Shown: in pieces, positions 1-8,666 of the stretch
Layout of the letters: every line of letters starts with the position of its first letter
How positions within the stretch are numbered: position 1 is the stretch's first letter
Assembly (NCBI RefSeq): GCF_000764665.1
Contig: NZ_JRGM01000144.1
Location: 1 to 64,000, forward strand
From: Aeromonas lacus
GTDB taxonomy: Bacteria > Pseudomonadota > Gammaproteobacteria > Enterobacterales > Aeromonadaceae
DNA length: 64,000 nt
Reading direction: 5' to 3'
Program-made: the position numbers and the translations under genes
Notes under the pieces: model-generated
The model's input: the letters and a program-made list of their open reading frames with translations, nothing else
The model's database searches: none
What the model was told of the DNA's origin: nothing

Positions 1-825
1 CCAATCAAGAATTACTGAGAACTTCTCAACAATTTGTTCAGAGGATGTGTCTGATTTAATGCTATACGCATAAATTCCAATGGCGTCTCCATTATTGGAA
101 TCTTTGTATATATTTATCATGTTTTGAATACATTCTCTTGCCGCTGTGACATTACCTTCGATAAGTTTTCTGATCTTATCGTGCACATTGCTGAATGAAC
201 CAACGTAAACTCTTATTGCTCTTACTAAATCTGTTTTTTCTTCTATTTCTTTAAAGACAGACTTTTTAAATTTTTCATTTTCTTTAAGCTTATCTTTCAA
301 AGAAAATAATCTTATGGTATTAATCATTTGCTTTCCATCACCCTCACCGATCCACCGACTAGGCAATGATAAAGAATGTACAGCGAGCCCATAGTGTTGA
401 ACATGATTTCTTAAAGCCTCCATGAAACGATATTCTTGGTGATTATCATACTCTTCACTCAAGTAATACTTAGCCAGGTTTCCCGATGACTCGCAGCCAT
501 GCTGACAGGTACGAACATGCTTTTCAATTTGATCGTAATACAGCTTTGTAGATGTGAGAAGGTTAATTACTCTTCGGTTAAAAATACTGATGATATCGTG
601 GCTTTCATTATATGAGTTTTGAGAGAAAACCATCTGCTGAGCAACTTGAGTCAATAATTCTTTCTCTAGCTCTAGAAAATTGGAGACCAATAAATCATAT
701 TTTTCTTCTATTGCCATTGCAGAGGAAAGAATGTTTTGTGATATTTTTAGTGTTTCAAATTGAACCTCATCAAGAGGCAGAGCAATTGTCTTACCAAGAA
801 TCATTTGCTTTATAAAATACTTCAT
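1..825 (-). CDS. AT-rich HEPN-like hypothetical protein, partial at left edge
   Basis: An open minus-strand frame of 275 codons has no stop before the window edge, so the C-terminus is missing. ATG at 825 is preceded by an AGGA ribosome site 7 bases upstream. The protein is helical and charged, with no signal peptide or membrane segment. Residues 139-144 read RNHVQH, within FMEALRNHVQHYGLAVH. This fits the HEPN RNase signature Rx4-6H with a polar residue after Arg. A Cys pair (C108, C112) lies nearby. Base composition is far more AT-rich than everything to the right, suggesting horizontal transfer. The gene follows the ABC operon by 54 bases on the same strand. Family membership is inferred from one motif; I do not recognise the protein. 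HEPN proteins include toxins and defence RNases. Confidence 0.75.
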   Translation of the reverse strand, partial: MKYFIKQMILGKTIALPLDEVQFETLKISQNILSSAMAIEEKYDLLVSNFLELEKELLTQVAQQMVFSQNSYNESHDIISIFNRRVINLLTSTKLYYDQIEKHVRTCQHGCESSGNLAKYYLSEEYDNHQEYRFMEALRNHVQHYGLAVHSLSLPSRWIGEGDGKQMINTIRLFSLKDKLKENEKFKKSVFKEIEEKTDLVRAIRVYVGSFSNVHDKIRKLIEGNVTAARECIQNMINIYKDSNNGDAIGIYAYSIKSDTSSEQIVEKFSVILDW

Positions 826-879
826 AAATATTCCTATACAGTATTGTTCATTCAGCTCAGCTCAATTCAACCTATCAGT

Positions 880-2109
880 TCAATATCCCGTCATCTCCAG
901 ATAGCCGACCCCCTTGGCATCTCCCTCCACCGTTACTGCACCCTCCCAGTAGTCAAAGCGACCTGTCATGGCCTGATTAGGCTGACGGGCTTTGATGGTG
1001 AGGCTCATACCGGCGGCGTTTAGCTGCCACTCGACGGGGTAATTCTGCCCCTTGGGGCCGCGCCAGGTGTTGCCCGGCGTAAGGCGAATCGCGTCGGGGG
1101 CGAGCACCCGGCTGCTGCCGTTCCGCTCAATCAACATGCCGTAGCGGTTCTCAGGCTCGGCGCGGCCCGGCTTGGTGCGCAGGCGAAACAGCATCAGTTC
1201 GCGGCCATCGGCCAGTTGCAGCGAAAACCAGTCCCAGCCCGATTGCCACTCGGCCAATACCGAGCTGCTCCACTCGTGATCAAACCAGCCTTGTCCGCTG
1301 ACGGTGCGGGTCTCGCCATCGCGAGTCATGGTGCCGCTCAAATGAAGGCGTGGGTAGGAGTAGTAAAAGGAGGCGTTGCCCGGGCTCTTCTCGCTGTAAC
1401 CGGCCTTGCCTTGCAGCACCAGCGGCTTGGCGGCAGTGACGGTGAGGTTCAGCTCGCCAATCTTGCTCTGCACCTTGAGGGTGGCGGGGAAGAGCGCCGC
1501 CCCTTGCGAGGCAAGCCGCCACTCCCTGAGCCAATATTGGCCGCCGTTGGCCCCCGCCAGCCCCGGCCCCTGCCGACTGGCCCGTTCATCTTGCTGGTGA
1601 GTGCCACGGTCGAGATCCGTGATGGCAAACTGGGCCAGCCAGAGCTGGGGGGTAAGCCAGGGGTTGCTGGTGCGAAGTGCTTGCTCGATACCCTGACGAA
1701 ACAGAGTCCACTGCATGCCATATTCGCGCCCCTGCTCATCCTTGAGATTGCCGGTGAGATACCACCACTCGGAGCGGTAATCGGGGTGGGCGGCGTGATC
1801 CTCGGGCAGTTTGATGGTTTGCCCCGGCAGCACCTTTTTGAAGCTGTCGTTGCCGCCGCCGAGCAGGACGCCCAGATCGCTGGCCTGCGCGCTGCCAATC
1901 ATGGCAATCAGCGGGAGCAAGAGGGTGGCGAGCCACAGGGGCCGTAAGGAGGACAAGATCCCCCTCACCCTGGCCCTCTCCCGAAGGGAGAGGGGATGGT
2001 TCAATGCCGCACTGTGCTCTTCTTTACGCTGAAGAAGGGGCGGAGAGAGGGAAGTGGTCGATGGGAGCTTCAAGCCATGGCTGAGCCAGTGCGCTAACCG
2101 ATATTTCAT
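880..2109 (-). CDS. AttH/CrtC-like lipocalin-domain exported protein
   Basis: The protein has 409 residues, from ATG 2109 with AGGAGA just upstream. This start overlaps the permease stop (ATGA), so the genes are probably translationally coupled. A hydrophobic export signal (LWLATLLLPLIAMIGSAQA) sits unusually far in, near residues 56-76. The mature part carries features of the AttH/CrtC (carotenoid hydratase-like) lipocalin fold: RSEWWYLTGNL, GWFDHEWSS and WDWFSLQLADGRELMLFRLR. Family members commonly accompany FtsX-type ABC exporters (attEFGH of Agrobacterium). The likely role is a periplasmic or surface partner of the transporter; the substrate is unknown. The long leader before the signal peptide contains a dispersed palindromic repeat, so the functional start may lie further in. 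Confidence 0.85.
   Translation of the reverse strand: MKYRLAHWLSHGLKLPSTTSLSPPLLQRKEEHSAALNHPLSLRERARVRGILSSLRPLWLATLLLPLIAMIGSAQASDLGVLLGGGNDSFKKVLPGQTIKLPEDHAAHPDYRSEWWYLTGNLKDEQGREYGMQWTLFRQGIEQALRTSNPWLTPQLWLAQFAITDLDRGTHQQDERASRQGPGLAGANGGQYWLREWRLASQGAALFPATLKVQSKIGELNLTVTAAKPLVLQGKAGYSEKSPGNASFYYSYPRLHLSGTMTRDGETRTVSGQGWFDHEWSSSVLAEWQSGWDWFSLQLADGRELMLFRLRTKPGRAEPENRYGMLIERNGSSRVLAPDAIRLTPGNTWRGPKGQNYPVEWQLNAAGMSLTIKARQPNQAMTGRFDYWEGAVTVEGDAKGVGYLEMTGY
1960..1998 (+). repeat. Dispersed GC-rich palindromic repeat inside the attH leader
   Basis: Nine-base perfect arms CCCTCTCCC (1974-1982) and GGGAGAGGG (1986-1994) enclose a GAA loop, preceded by CCCCTCACCCTGG. A second copy of the same type lies at 8603-8643 in opposite orientation. 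Such elements are usually intergenic. This one is read through in frame, giving the residue string HPLSLRERARVRG between the start codon and the signal peptide. Confidence 0.7.
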
Positions 2110-4535
2110 ACCACTCTCCTTGCTGCATACCAGGAGGCCAATGCGCCACAGACCGGTGCCAGCAACAGGGCGGTGACCGCATGAAGGGGGGCGGCCTCGA
2201 AGGCGAGGCGCCAGCCAAAGGCGCGGGGGTTGACCACCTCGATCAGCACCCAGGCGAGGCCATATCCCACCGGCAGGGCCAGCAGGGCGGTGAGCAGCCC
2301 CAATCCAGCCCCTTGCCACACCAGCAGCTGGCGGCAGTGGCGGGGGCTCAAACCCAGACTCTGCAAGGTCTGCAGCTCGCCACGGCGCGCCAGCCCAAGC
2401 ACCATAAAGGCCGAGCCGATCCCGACAAAGGCGATGCCGAGGATCAGCAGTTTCAATAACTCGGTCACTACAAAGGTCTGGTCAAACACCTTGAGGGCCG
2501 CGCTGTGAATGGCGGGGGCGGAGAGCAGATTGAGCTGCTCCCCAAAACGCTCGCGCAGGCGGTCGGCCAGCTGCTCGGGGTCGTTACTGAAGAGGGCGAG
2601 GGATTGCACCGCCCCTGCCTCGAAGGCGTGCAGAATTTGCCCCTTATCGCTGCCGTAGTCCTGATAGACGCCGGTGACGGTGAGCTGCCTTGGCCCCAGC
2701 TCGCCGCTGATCGCCAACCTCTGGCCCACCTTGACCCCGAGGCGCACCGTCAGCGGTTCGCTTGCCAGCACCTCATCGGGGCGGGTGGGCCAGCGCCCGG
2801 TCAGCAGCGGATAGGCCGCTTTGAGCTGGGGGATAAAGTCCATCTGCGCCCACTCGACGGGGTGCCCCTGCCAGCGGGTGGGGTGCACCGAGCGGCGCGA
2901 GGCGGCGCTCACCAGCGGATTGGCGAGCAGGGTTTCGAGGGTTGTGTCGCTCAAGGTGCCCTTGCTACCCGCCACCCCCTTGGGGGCGGTGACATAAAGA
3001 TCGGCGGCCAGACGCTGGCCGAGCCAGATCTCCACGCTGGAGCGAAAACTCGACACCATGACCCCGATGCCGATGGCCGCCGCGATGGCCAGCTGCAACG
3101 CCATCACTGCGATGGCGGTGCGATCGAGGTGGTAGAGGGTCTCGGCCACCCCGAGCCGGGCGGTGAGGGGGCCGCCTGCGCGCCGTCGCAGCCAGCCAAG
3201 CAGGCCGCGCAGGGCATCGGGCAGCCAGAGCGCCATGGCCAGCAGCCAGCCGCCGGCGATAAACAGGGCGCCGGTCAGACCGGTTTGCGGCAGCCACAGG
3301 CACAGAGCGCACAGCAGCAAGATGGCGATGGCCAGCACGCGCCGTCGCCACGGGTGTGCGGGGGGGCAGCTGCTTCCGGCTCGCAGTTCGAGCGGGGATT
3401 GGCGCAGCAGTTGCCACCAGCCGGGCAGGTTGCCGGCCAGCGTGCCGAGCAGCCCGATCAGCAGCGCCTTGAGCAGGCTCACAGGGGAGAGGCGCAACAG
3501 GTCGATGGGGTTGGGGCCATAGAGATCGGCCAGCGCCTGGGTCAGTTGCCCCATCAGCGTCAGCGCCAACAGGCTGCCGAGCAGCACCCCGAGCAGGGTG
3601 CCGACGGTGGCGAGAATAACGAGCTCCAGGATGAGCCAGCGGAGCACCCGGCTTGGTCCCATCCCCAGAATGATCAGCTGGGCCAGCTGGGGGCGGCGCA
3701 CGCTCTGGACAAATCGCTGGGCGTTGAACACCAAAAACAATCCCACCGCCATGGCGAGCAATGACAGCGCCGTCAGGTTGAGGGCCAGCGCATCGCCAAG
3801 CTGGCTGGCATCGAGCGCCGGGCTGATGGGCTCAAGCCATAAGGGCTGGTTCGGGTAATCGGTTTGCAGGGTGGCCTGCAGGGTGCGAGCCTCGGCTTCG
3901 CTTAGCTTGAAGACGATGCGATCGAGCCGACCCGCTTTGCCCAGCAGCGGCTGGGCAAGGCCAATATCGGTTATCAGCAGCCGTTCCATGGGCACGGCGC
4001 CGGGTTCAAAAGTGCCTGCCAGCGTCAGGGTCAGGGTTCGGGCGTTGGCGCCATCGCTGCCGCCCAATACAAAGCGGCGGCTCTGGCCCGCTTGCCAGTC
4101 AAGGCGCTCCGCTTCGGGGGCCGCCAGCCAGATACTGTCGGCACGGTTTAAGGAGAAGGCGGGTTCACTCGCGGGTCGGGCGCCAAACAGCTGGCGCAGG
4201 GGGCCGGGGTTGAAGAGATCCATCCCCAGCAGTTGAAAGCTGCGCCCCTCTTCATCCTTGAGCCAGCCATGGAGCTGGGGAATGGCATCGAGGGCGGGCT
4301 GGCTTCGTACCAGCTTCACATAGAGCTGTTCATCCAGCCCGCTAGCGGGGGCCAGCCGGTAGTTGGCTTCTCCTGCCAGCTGACTGCGGGCGGCGACAAA
4401 ATTGGTGCGGGCACTGTGATTGAGCAGCTCAATGGCCACCACCAGCGACACCCCCAATACCAGCCCGGCTAGACTCATCAGCAGCAACCAGGGGTGGCTG
4501 CGATAGAGGCGCAGCAGCGCTTTGAGTGGCAGCAT
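2106..4535 (-). CDS. ABC transporter permease, double FtsX domain
   Basis: The protein has 809 residues. It begins with a cytoplasmic stretch and a transmembrane helix (residues 17-36, LLLMSLAGLVLGVSLVVAIE), then a large periplasmic domain, then a three-helix FtsX domain (about 250-375). Two more hydrophobic segments, a second periplasmic domain and a second FtsX domain at the C-terminus (about 690-805) follow. This duplicated layout is that of the LolC/MacB/YbbP-type permeases that extrude lipidic or hydrophobic substrates. It lies 30 bases after the ATPase gene and overlaps the downstream attH-like gene by four bases. The three form one operon. The substrate cannot be told from sequence. 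Confidence 0.92.
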   Translation of the reverse strand: MLPLKALLRLYRSHPWLLLMSLAGLVLGVSLVVAIELLNHSARTNFVAARSQLAGEANYRLAPASGLDEQLYVKLVRSQPALDAIPQLHGWLKDEEGRSFQLLGMDLFNPGPLRQLFGARPASEPAFSLNRADSIWLAAPEAERLDWQAGQSRRFVLGGSDGANARTLTLTLAGTFEPGAVPMERLLITDIGLAQPLLGKAGRLDRIVFKLSEAEARTLQATLQTDYPNQPLWLEPISPALDASQLGDALALNLTALSLLAMAVGLFLVFNAQRFVQSVRRPQLAQLIILGMGPSRVLRWLILELVILATVGTLLGVLLGSLLALTLMGQLTQALADLYGPNPIDLLRLSPVSLLKALLIGLLGTLAGNLPGWWQLLRQSPLELRAGSSCPPAHPWRRRVLAIAILLLCALCLWLPQTGLTGALFIAGGWLLAMALWLPDALRGLLGWLRRRAGGPLTARLGVAETLYHLDRTAIAVMALQLAIAAAIGIGVMVSSFRSSVEIWLGQRLAADLYVTAPKGVAGSKGTLSDTTLETLLANPLVSAASRRSVHPTRWQGHPVEWAQMDFIPQLKAAYPLLTGRWPTRPDEVLASEPLTVRLGVKVGQRLAISGELGPRQLTVTGVYQDYGSDKGQILHAFEAGAVQSLALFSNDPEQLADRLRERFGEQLNLLSAPAIHSAALKVFDQTFVVTELLKLLILGIAFVGIGSAFMVLGLARRGELQTLQSLGLSPRHCRQLLVWQGAGLGLLTALLALPVGYGLAWVLIEVVNPRAFGWRLAFEAAPLHAVTALLLAPVCGALASWYAARRVV

Positions 4536-4565
4536 CAGCGTGCCTCCGGCAGGCGCAATCGCTGT

Positions 4566-5246
4566 TTAGTCATGACGGGGCCCCTTGAGTTCGATAAGTT
4601 GCCCCCCTTCGAGGCGCAGCACCCTGTCGGCCAAGGCGGCATAGGCGGGGTTGTGGCTCACCAGCAGCAAGCCTGCGCCGGTGCCCCGCACCGCCGCCAC
4701 CATCAACGCCATCACCTGTTCAGCATTGTGCTCATCGAGGCTGCCGGTGGGTTCGTCGGCCAGCAGCCAACTGGGCTGATGGATGAGGGCGCGGGCCAGC
4801 GCCACCCGCTGTCGCTGACCGCCGGAGAGCTGCTCCGGCCAGGCATGGCGCTTGTGGCTCATATCGAGCCGTTGCAGCAACTGGTCAATTCTGCTTTCAT
4901 CCGGTGGCAGCCCGTTGATGGCCAGCGGCAGGGCCAGATTCTCGGCCACGTTCAGGGTCGGCAGCAGGTTGAAATCCTGATAGACGATGCCGAAATGGCG
5001 ACCCCGCAGGCGTGCACGCTCGTCGGGTGAGCGGGTGTCGATACGGGTCTCCCCCAGCCAGATCTCCCCTTCATCCGGTGCAATCAGCCCGGCGATCAGA
5101 TTGAGCAGGGTGGACTTGCCGCAGCCGCTTTGGCCCAGCAGCAGGGTGATCTCGCCAGCGGGGAGGGCGAGATCGAGATGGTGGAACAGCGGCAGTCGTT
5201 CACTGCCGTTATCGAAGCTCTTGCAGAGGTTGCGCAGGGTCAGCAT
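4566..5246 (-). CDS. ABC transporter ATP-binding protein, LolD/MacB type
   Basis: The 226-residue ATPase carries all ABC motifs: Walker A GQSGCGKST (38-46), Q-loop Gln90 (YQDF), signature LSGGQ (140-144), Walker B LLADEP (161-166) and switch His198 (LLVSHN). Its length and sequence are typical of the LolD/MacB/YbbA branch that pairs with FtsX-type permeases. It is the first gene of the minus-strand operon ATPase, permease, AttH-like protein. The 197-base region upstream, shared with the divergent DUF4357 gene, should hold its promoter. Confidence 0.95.
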   Translation of the reverse strand: MLTLRNLCKSFDNGSERLPLFHHLDLALPAGEITLLLGQSGCGKSTLLNLIAGLIAPDEGEIWLGETRIDTRSPDERARLRGRHFGIVYQDFNLLPTLNVAENLALPLAINGLPPDESRIDQLLQRLDMSHKRHAWPEQLSGGQRQRVALARALIHQPSWLLADEPTGSLDEHNAEQVMALMVAAVRGTGAGLLLVSHNPAYAALADRVLRLEGGQLIELKGPRHD

Positions 5247-5307
5247 GGGATAACCGTTTGATGGTCAATGGCTTTCATCATGCTTGGTACGCTAGCACGG
5301 CCAACAA

Positions 5308-5354
5308 TGATCAACACGCCTTACGGTTGATCAAGAGTGCCAGTTAGTGATCAA
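5308..5354. promoter_or_regulatory. Three spaced TGATCAA/TTGATCA boxes between divergent genes
   Basis: TGATCAA at 5308-5314, TTGATCA at 5327-5333 and TGATCAA at 5348-5354 are spaced 19 and 21 bases apart, about two helical turns. They sit in the short region between the ABC ATPase gene and the DUF4357 gene. The arrangement looks like a multi-site operator. No regulator is identified. Confidence 0.35.
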
Positions 5355-5443
5355 GTCGGCAAAAGAGCAGTGGATCCTCGCTGGATCCCGCTTGCCCGAG
5401 GTGGTTAGAATAGGGGCTTCCATGGGTCACAGGATGAGCAAGG

Positions 5444-5911
5444 ATGTTACACAAGCAAGTCAGTTTTATCATCGATAGCAAGGGGAACAAGCAGGCGGCC
5501 GTCGTCCCCATCGAGATCTACAACGAGCTGATGACCCTGCAAAAGGCGCTCTCCGACAATCGGCCGGGGGAGCGCGAGCTCTACCACTTCAATGGCAAAG
5601 GGGCCGAAGCTCACGGTTATCCGGTGGGCAAGCGGCAAAATCCGGGCTTTATGGTGCTGGCCGGTTCCACTGCCAATGGCGAGGATGCCGCTTCCCTGCG
5701 CGAGGCGGTGATCGAGCTGCGGCTGGAGCTGCTGGAAAAGGGCATTCTGGTGCCCCGCAGCGAAGGGGGCTTTCTCTTTACCGCCGATCAGCTGTTCAAC
5801 AGCCCGAGCCTGGCCGCGAGCCTGGTAGCAGGCAACAACCGAAGCGGTCTGGATGCCTGGCAAAACAGTGCGGGCTATACCCTGAAACAGTCCGGTTTTG
5901 GCAAGAAGTGA
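5444..5911 (+). CDS. DUF4357-domain protein with antitoxin-like N-terminus
   Basis: The protein has 155 residues and no signal or membrane helix. Residues 1-35 (VSFIIDSKGNKQAAVVPIEIYNELMTL) resemble the N-terminal strand-helix of Phd/RelB-type antitoxins. The rest matches the DUF4357 pattern: GAEAHGYPVG, GFMVLAGSTA, LREAVIELRLELLEKGIL, FTADQLFNSPSLAASLVAGNNRSGLDAW. DUF4357 often occurs at the C-terminus of restriction-related or uncharacterised proteins. Function is unknown. No toxin partner is adjacent. The gene is transcribed alone and ends at a strong bidirectional terminator. Confidence 0.8.
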   Translation: MLHKQVSFIIDSKGNKQAAVVPIEIYNELMTLQKALSDNRPGERELYHFNGKGAEAHGYPVGKRQNPGFMVLAGSTANGEDAASLREAVIELRLELLEKGILVPRSEGGFLFTADQLFNSPSLAASLVAGNNRSGLDAWQNSAGYTLKQSGFGKK

Positions 5912-5960
5912 CGCATATCGGAGGGGATTGAGGCGCACCTGTTGTGACATCTCTCCCAAA

Positions 5961-6000
5961 AAAAGAGCGCCCCCTGTCGCAAGAGAGGGGGCGCTCTTTT
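5961..6000. terminator. Bidirectional terminator between DUF4357 gene and bcr-like gene
   Basis: Perfect 15-base arms (AAAAGAGCGCCCCCT at 5961-5975 and its complement at 5986-6000) with a ten-base loop give U-tracts on both strands. It separates two convergent genes. Confidence 0.9.
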
Positions 6001-6017
6001 TATATCCAGCAGAGGGG

Positions 6018-7229
6018 TCAGTGTGCCTTGTGGCCGGTGAGCAGCCAGTAGCTGAGCGCTGAACCGACCCCGCAGCAGGCAATGGCAATGGCCATCGGCA
6101 GCGGCGAGTGGGGCGGATTGAGGTTGACCAGAATGCCGACCAGCGCGCCGATGCCAAAGCGCAGGGTGCCCGCCAGTGCCGAGGCGGTGCCCGCAGATTG
6201 CGGGAAGTGGCCCATCAGGCCGGTCATGGCGTTGGCGCCCACCAGACTGATATGACCGACAAACAGTACCACCGGAATGACGATGCCCCACAGGCCGCCG
6301 GTTTCGCTCCAGGCGTTGTAGACCAGCAGGGCGCCCGCGCAGGGCAGTACCAGCAGGCCGTATTGCAGCATCCGCTCGGCGCCCACCCCCTTCACCAGCC
6401 GGCTGTTGACGAAAGTGACCACCATCATCAGCAGGATATTGAGGCCAAACAGCCAGCCGTAGTGCTCGGTCGGCACCTTGAAATACTCGATATAGACGTA
6501 GGGTGAGCCGCTTAAGAAGGCGAACATGCCGGAGCTTGAGAGGGAGCCGCACAGCACATAACCCATGGCACCGCGATGGGAGAGCACACCCCAGTAGTTC
6601 TTGAGGATCTGGCCGATCTTGAGCGGCTGACGGTGCTCGGGTTTCAGGGTCTCCTCGATTTTCCACTGCATTACCAGACAGATCAGCAGGCTGATCCCCA
6701 CCAGCAGCCAGAAGATCACCCGCCAGTCGGCGTGGGCACTGATATAGCCGCCCACCACGGGTGCCACCAGCGGTGCCAGGGTCATCACCAGAATGACGAA
6801 CGACATGGCGCGGGAAAAGGCATCCTTCTCGAACAGGTCGCGCAGCAGAGCATTGACCACTACCGACCCCGCGGCGCCGCCCGCCGCCTGCAGCATCCGA
6901 TAGGCCAGCAATTCGGGCAGGGAGTCCGCCATGGCACACCCCACAGAGGCGATGGCAAACATGATGAGCCCCGCGAGGATCACCGGTTTGCGGCCATAGC
7001 TGTCGGCGAGCGGGCCGTAGAAGAGCTGGCCGATGGCAAAGCCGCCCAGAAAGGCGCTGATGGTGAGCTGGGCACCGTCGATGCTGGTAGCCAGATCCCG
7101 GGCGATGGCCGGAATAGCCGGCAGATACATATCTACCGCGAGCGGGGTCAGGCCCGCCAGCGCACCCAGCAGGATAAAGAGAAAACGGGGGGAGAGGGCG
7201 GAGGCCCGGGTCGGAGCGGTTTGGGGCAT
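6018..7229 (-). CDS. Bcr/CflA-family multidrug efflux MFS transporter
   Basis: The protein has 403 residues and about 12 membrane helices. It starts with the Bcr/CflA hallmark helix ending LAVDMYLPAIPAIARDL (Asp and Arg in TM1), followed by TISAFLGGFAIGQLFYGPLADSYGRKPVIL, the MFS motif A. The family exports drugs such as bicyclomycin or chloramphenicol by proton antiport in the inner membrane. The exact substrate is unknown. The ATG at 7229 lies 50 bases after the GT-C-like gene on the same strand, so co-transcription is possible. The gene ends at the shared terminator. Confidence 0.93.
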   Translation of the reverse strand: MPQTAPTRASALSPRFLFILLGALAGLTPLAVDMYLPAIPAIARDLATSIDGAQLTISAFLGGFAIGQLFYGPLADSYGRKPVILAGLIMFAIASVGCAMADSLPELLAYRMLQAAGGAAGSVVVNALLRDLFEKDAFSRAMSFVILVMTLAPLVAPVVGGYISAHADWRVIFWLLVGISLLICLVMQWKIEETLKPEHRQPLKIGQILKNYWGVLSHRGAMGYVLCGSLSSSGMFAFLSGSPYVYIEYFKVPTEHYGWLFGLNILLMMVVTFVNSRLVKGVGAERMLQYGLLVLPCAGALLVYNAWSETGGLWGIVIPVVLFVGHISLVGANAMTGLMGHFPQSAGTASALAGTLRFGIGALVGILVNLNPPHSPLPMAIAIACCGVGSALSYWLLTGHKAH

Positions 7230-7279
7230 AGGGTATCCAGTTGTGGGATGGATGGAAAAAAGGGCGAAAAGGCAGTCTA

Positions 7280-8653
7280 TCAGTTTTGTGCCAGCGGGGG
7301 ATCCGGTATGGCGAGCCAGAGGCCCGGTTCGGCGTGAAATCGGGGGGCAAACCAGATCTGTCTGCTACCAGCCTGCATTCCGGTCGGCTCAATGGCCCGG
7401 CGACTCAGGCGGCAGGCTCCCTGAGAGAGCGCCAGCGCCGCATCCCCCTGGTACCAGCCGTCCGTTACCGGCAGTGCCGTGGTCTCCCGCAGCAGCCGCA
7501 CTCCCCATTGGGTCACCAGCGCCGGGCACGTTTTTTCTGCCAGCCTGGCTGCCTGCACCATGGCGGGAGGACGGGGCAGGGTAAAGGTTGCGCCGAGCAG
7601 CAGCAATCCGGCCACCGTTACCAGCTTCTCGCCCCGACGCGGCAGCCAGCCTGCCAGCAGCACGATACCGAGCAGGGTGATGGGGGCCAGATGGCGAGGA
7701 TTGTCGGGATTCTGGCCAAAAAGGGTCCAGAGCAGCAGGACGAGCCAGTAGAGCGTCCAGAGCGGGGAGAGGGCGGCAGTGTGGCCTTTTGAGCGCTGCC
7801 AGAGCGGCAACACCAGCAGCCCTCCGACAGCCAAGGGCCAAAGCGGAGTGAGCTGATCGTTGAAGGTGCGCGCCCAGCTTAGCAGCCGATCGCCGTGGGC
7901 CGCCGCCGTGTTGCCCCAGAGGGTAAAGTGGCCGTCGGTAAAGCGCCGCCCCTCGCTGAAATAGGCCCAGCCATCGGCTTGCCAGACAAACAGCAGGCTG
8001 ATAAGCCCCACCAGCACGATGGGGAGCACAAACCTGACGCGCGTGCCCTGCTGCGCCATCCCAAGCCAGAGCGGCAGCAGCGCCAGCACAAAATAGGAGG
8101 GGCGAAGCGCCAGCAGCAAGCCCAGCATGAGGCCAGCCAGCGCAATTCTGCGTTGCTGCAAGGCTAGCAGTGTCCCCAGCCAGGCGGCGAGCGCGGGCCC
8201 GTCCGAAAGGCCGGAGAGCGCCAGCGTCGGGGTGAGCGGTAGGGCCTGCACCAGCAGCCAGACCGGCGCCAGCAGGATTGGCCGTTGCCATAGTTTCACC
8301 GCCAGCAAGGCGGCGAGTGGCGCCAGCAAACTGCTCCCCAACAGGCTTGCCCACTGCACCGCGCGGGCCGGATCGTCCACCACCAGATTGATCAGCCGCG
8401 CCAGCCAGATAAAGGCGGGATAGCCCGGAAAGTGGGGGGAGAACTCCAGCACGCTAAAGCGCATCACCCCGTGGGCGAAATTGAGGGCATCATCGGAATC
8501 GAGGGCCACCGGGAAGGTCAGTAGCCAGCCAAGCCAGGCCAGTTGCAGCATGATCAGCAAGTAGGGTCGATTAGCGAAACGTAATCGGCCGTGGTGACGC
8601 CCCCCTTCTCCCCTTGCGGGAGAAGGGTTGGGGATGAGGGGGGCTGTCATCAT
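7280..8653 (-). CDS. GT-C-like polytopic membrane protein
   Basis: From the ATG at 8653 the protein has 457 residues and ten or more hydrophobic helices. An acidic pair in the first extracytoplasmic loop (ALDSDDALNFAHGV), followed by PHFPGYPAFIWLARLI, resembles lipid-linked-sugar glycosyltransferases of the GT-C/PMT (GT39) type, but I cannot assign a substrate. The soluble C-terminal tail is about 110 residues. The first 20 codons run through a dispersed repeat (IPNPSPARGEGG), and ribosome-site support is weak. The natural start may be downstream, for example ATG 8551. The gene begins 14 bases after the small exported-protein gene. Confidence 0.7.
   Translation of the reverse strand: MMTAPLIPNPSPARGEGGRHHGRLRFANRPYLLIMLQLAWLGWLLTFPVALDSDDALNFAHGVMRFSVLEFSPHFPGYPAFIWLARLINLVVDDPARAVQWASLLGSSLLAPLAALLAVKLWQRPILLAPVWLLVQALPLTPTLALSGLSDGPALAAWLGTLLALQQRRIALAGLMLGLLLALRPSYFVLALLPLWLGMAQQGTRVRFVLPIVLVGLISLLFVWQADGWAYFSEGRRFTDGHFTLWGNTAAAHGDRLLSWARTFNDQLTPLWPLAVGGLLVLPLWQRSKGHTAALSPLWTLYWLVLLLWTLFGQNPDNPRHLAPITLLGIVLLAGWLPRRGEKLVTVAGLLLLGATFTLPRPPAMVQAARLAEKTCPALVTQWGVRLLRETTALPVTDGWYQGDAALALSQGACRLSRRAIEPTGMQAGSRQIWFAPRFHAEPGLWLAIPDPPLAQN
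8603..8643 (-). repeat. Dispersed GC-rich palindromic repeat at the 5' end of the GT-C-like gene
   Basis: Perfect ten-base arms CCCTTCTCCC (8603-8612) and GGGAGAAGGG (8618-8627), with CCCCTCATCCCCAA on the flank (minus strand), match the element at 1960-1998. Translated, it gives LIPNPSPARGEGG, a string familiar from mis-annotated or extended N-termini in many gammaproteobacteria. Confidence 0.7.
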
Positions 8654-8666
8654 CGATGAGAGGTCA

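Noticed and set aside
2505-3764. 419-codon plus-strand frame over the FtsX permease
   Set aside because: Gln/Gly/Ala-rich shadow of the permease without support.
5875-7392. 505-codon minus-strand frame over the Bcr/CflA gene
   Set aside because: It is an out-of-frame shadow of the transporter; the 403-residue frame has the MFS motifs and helices.
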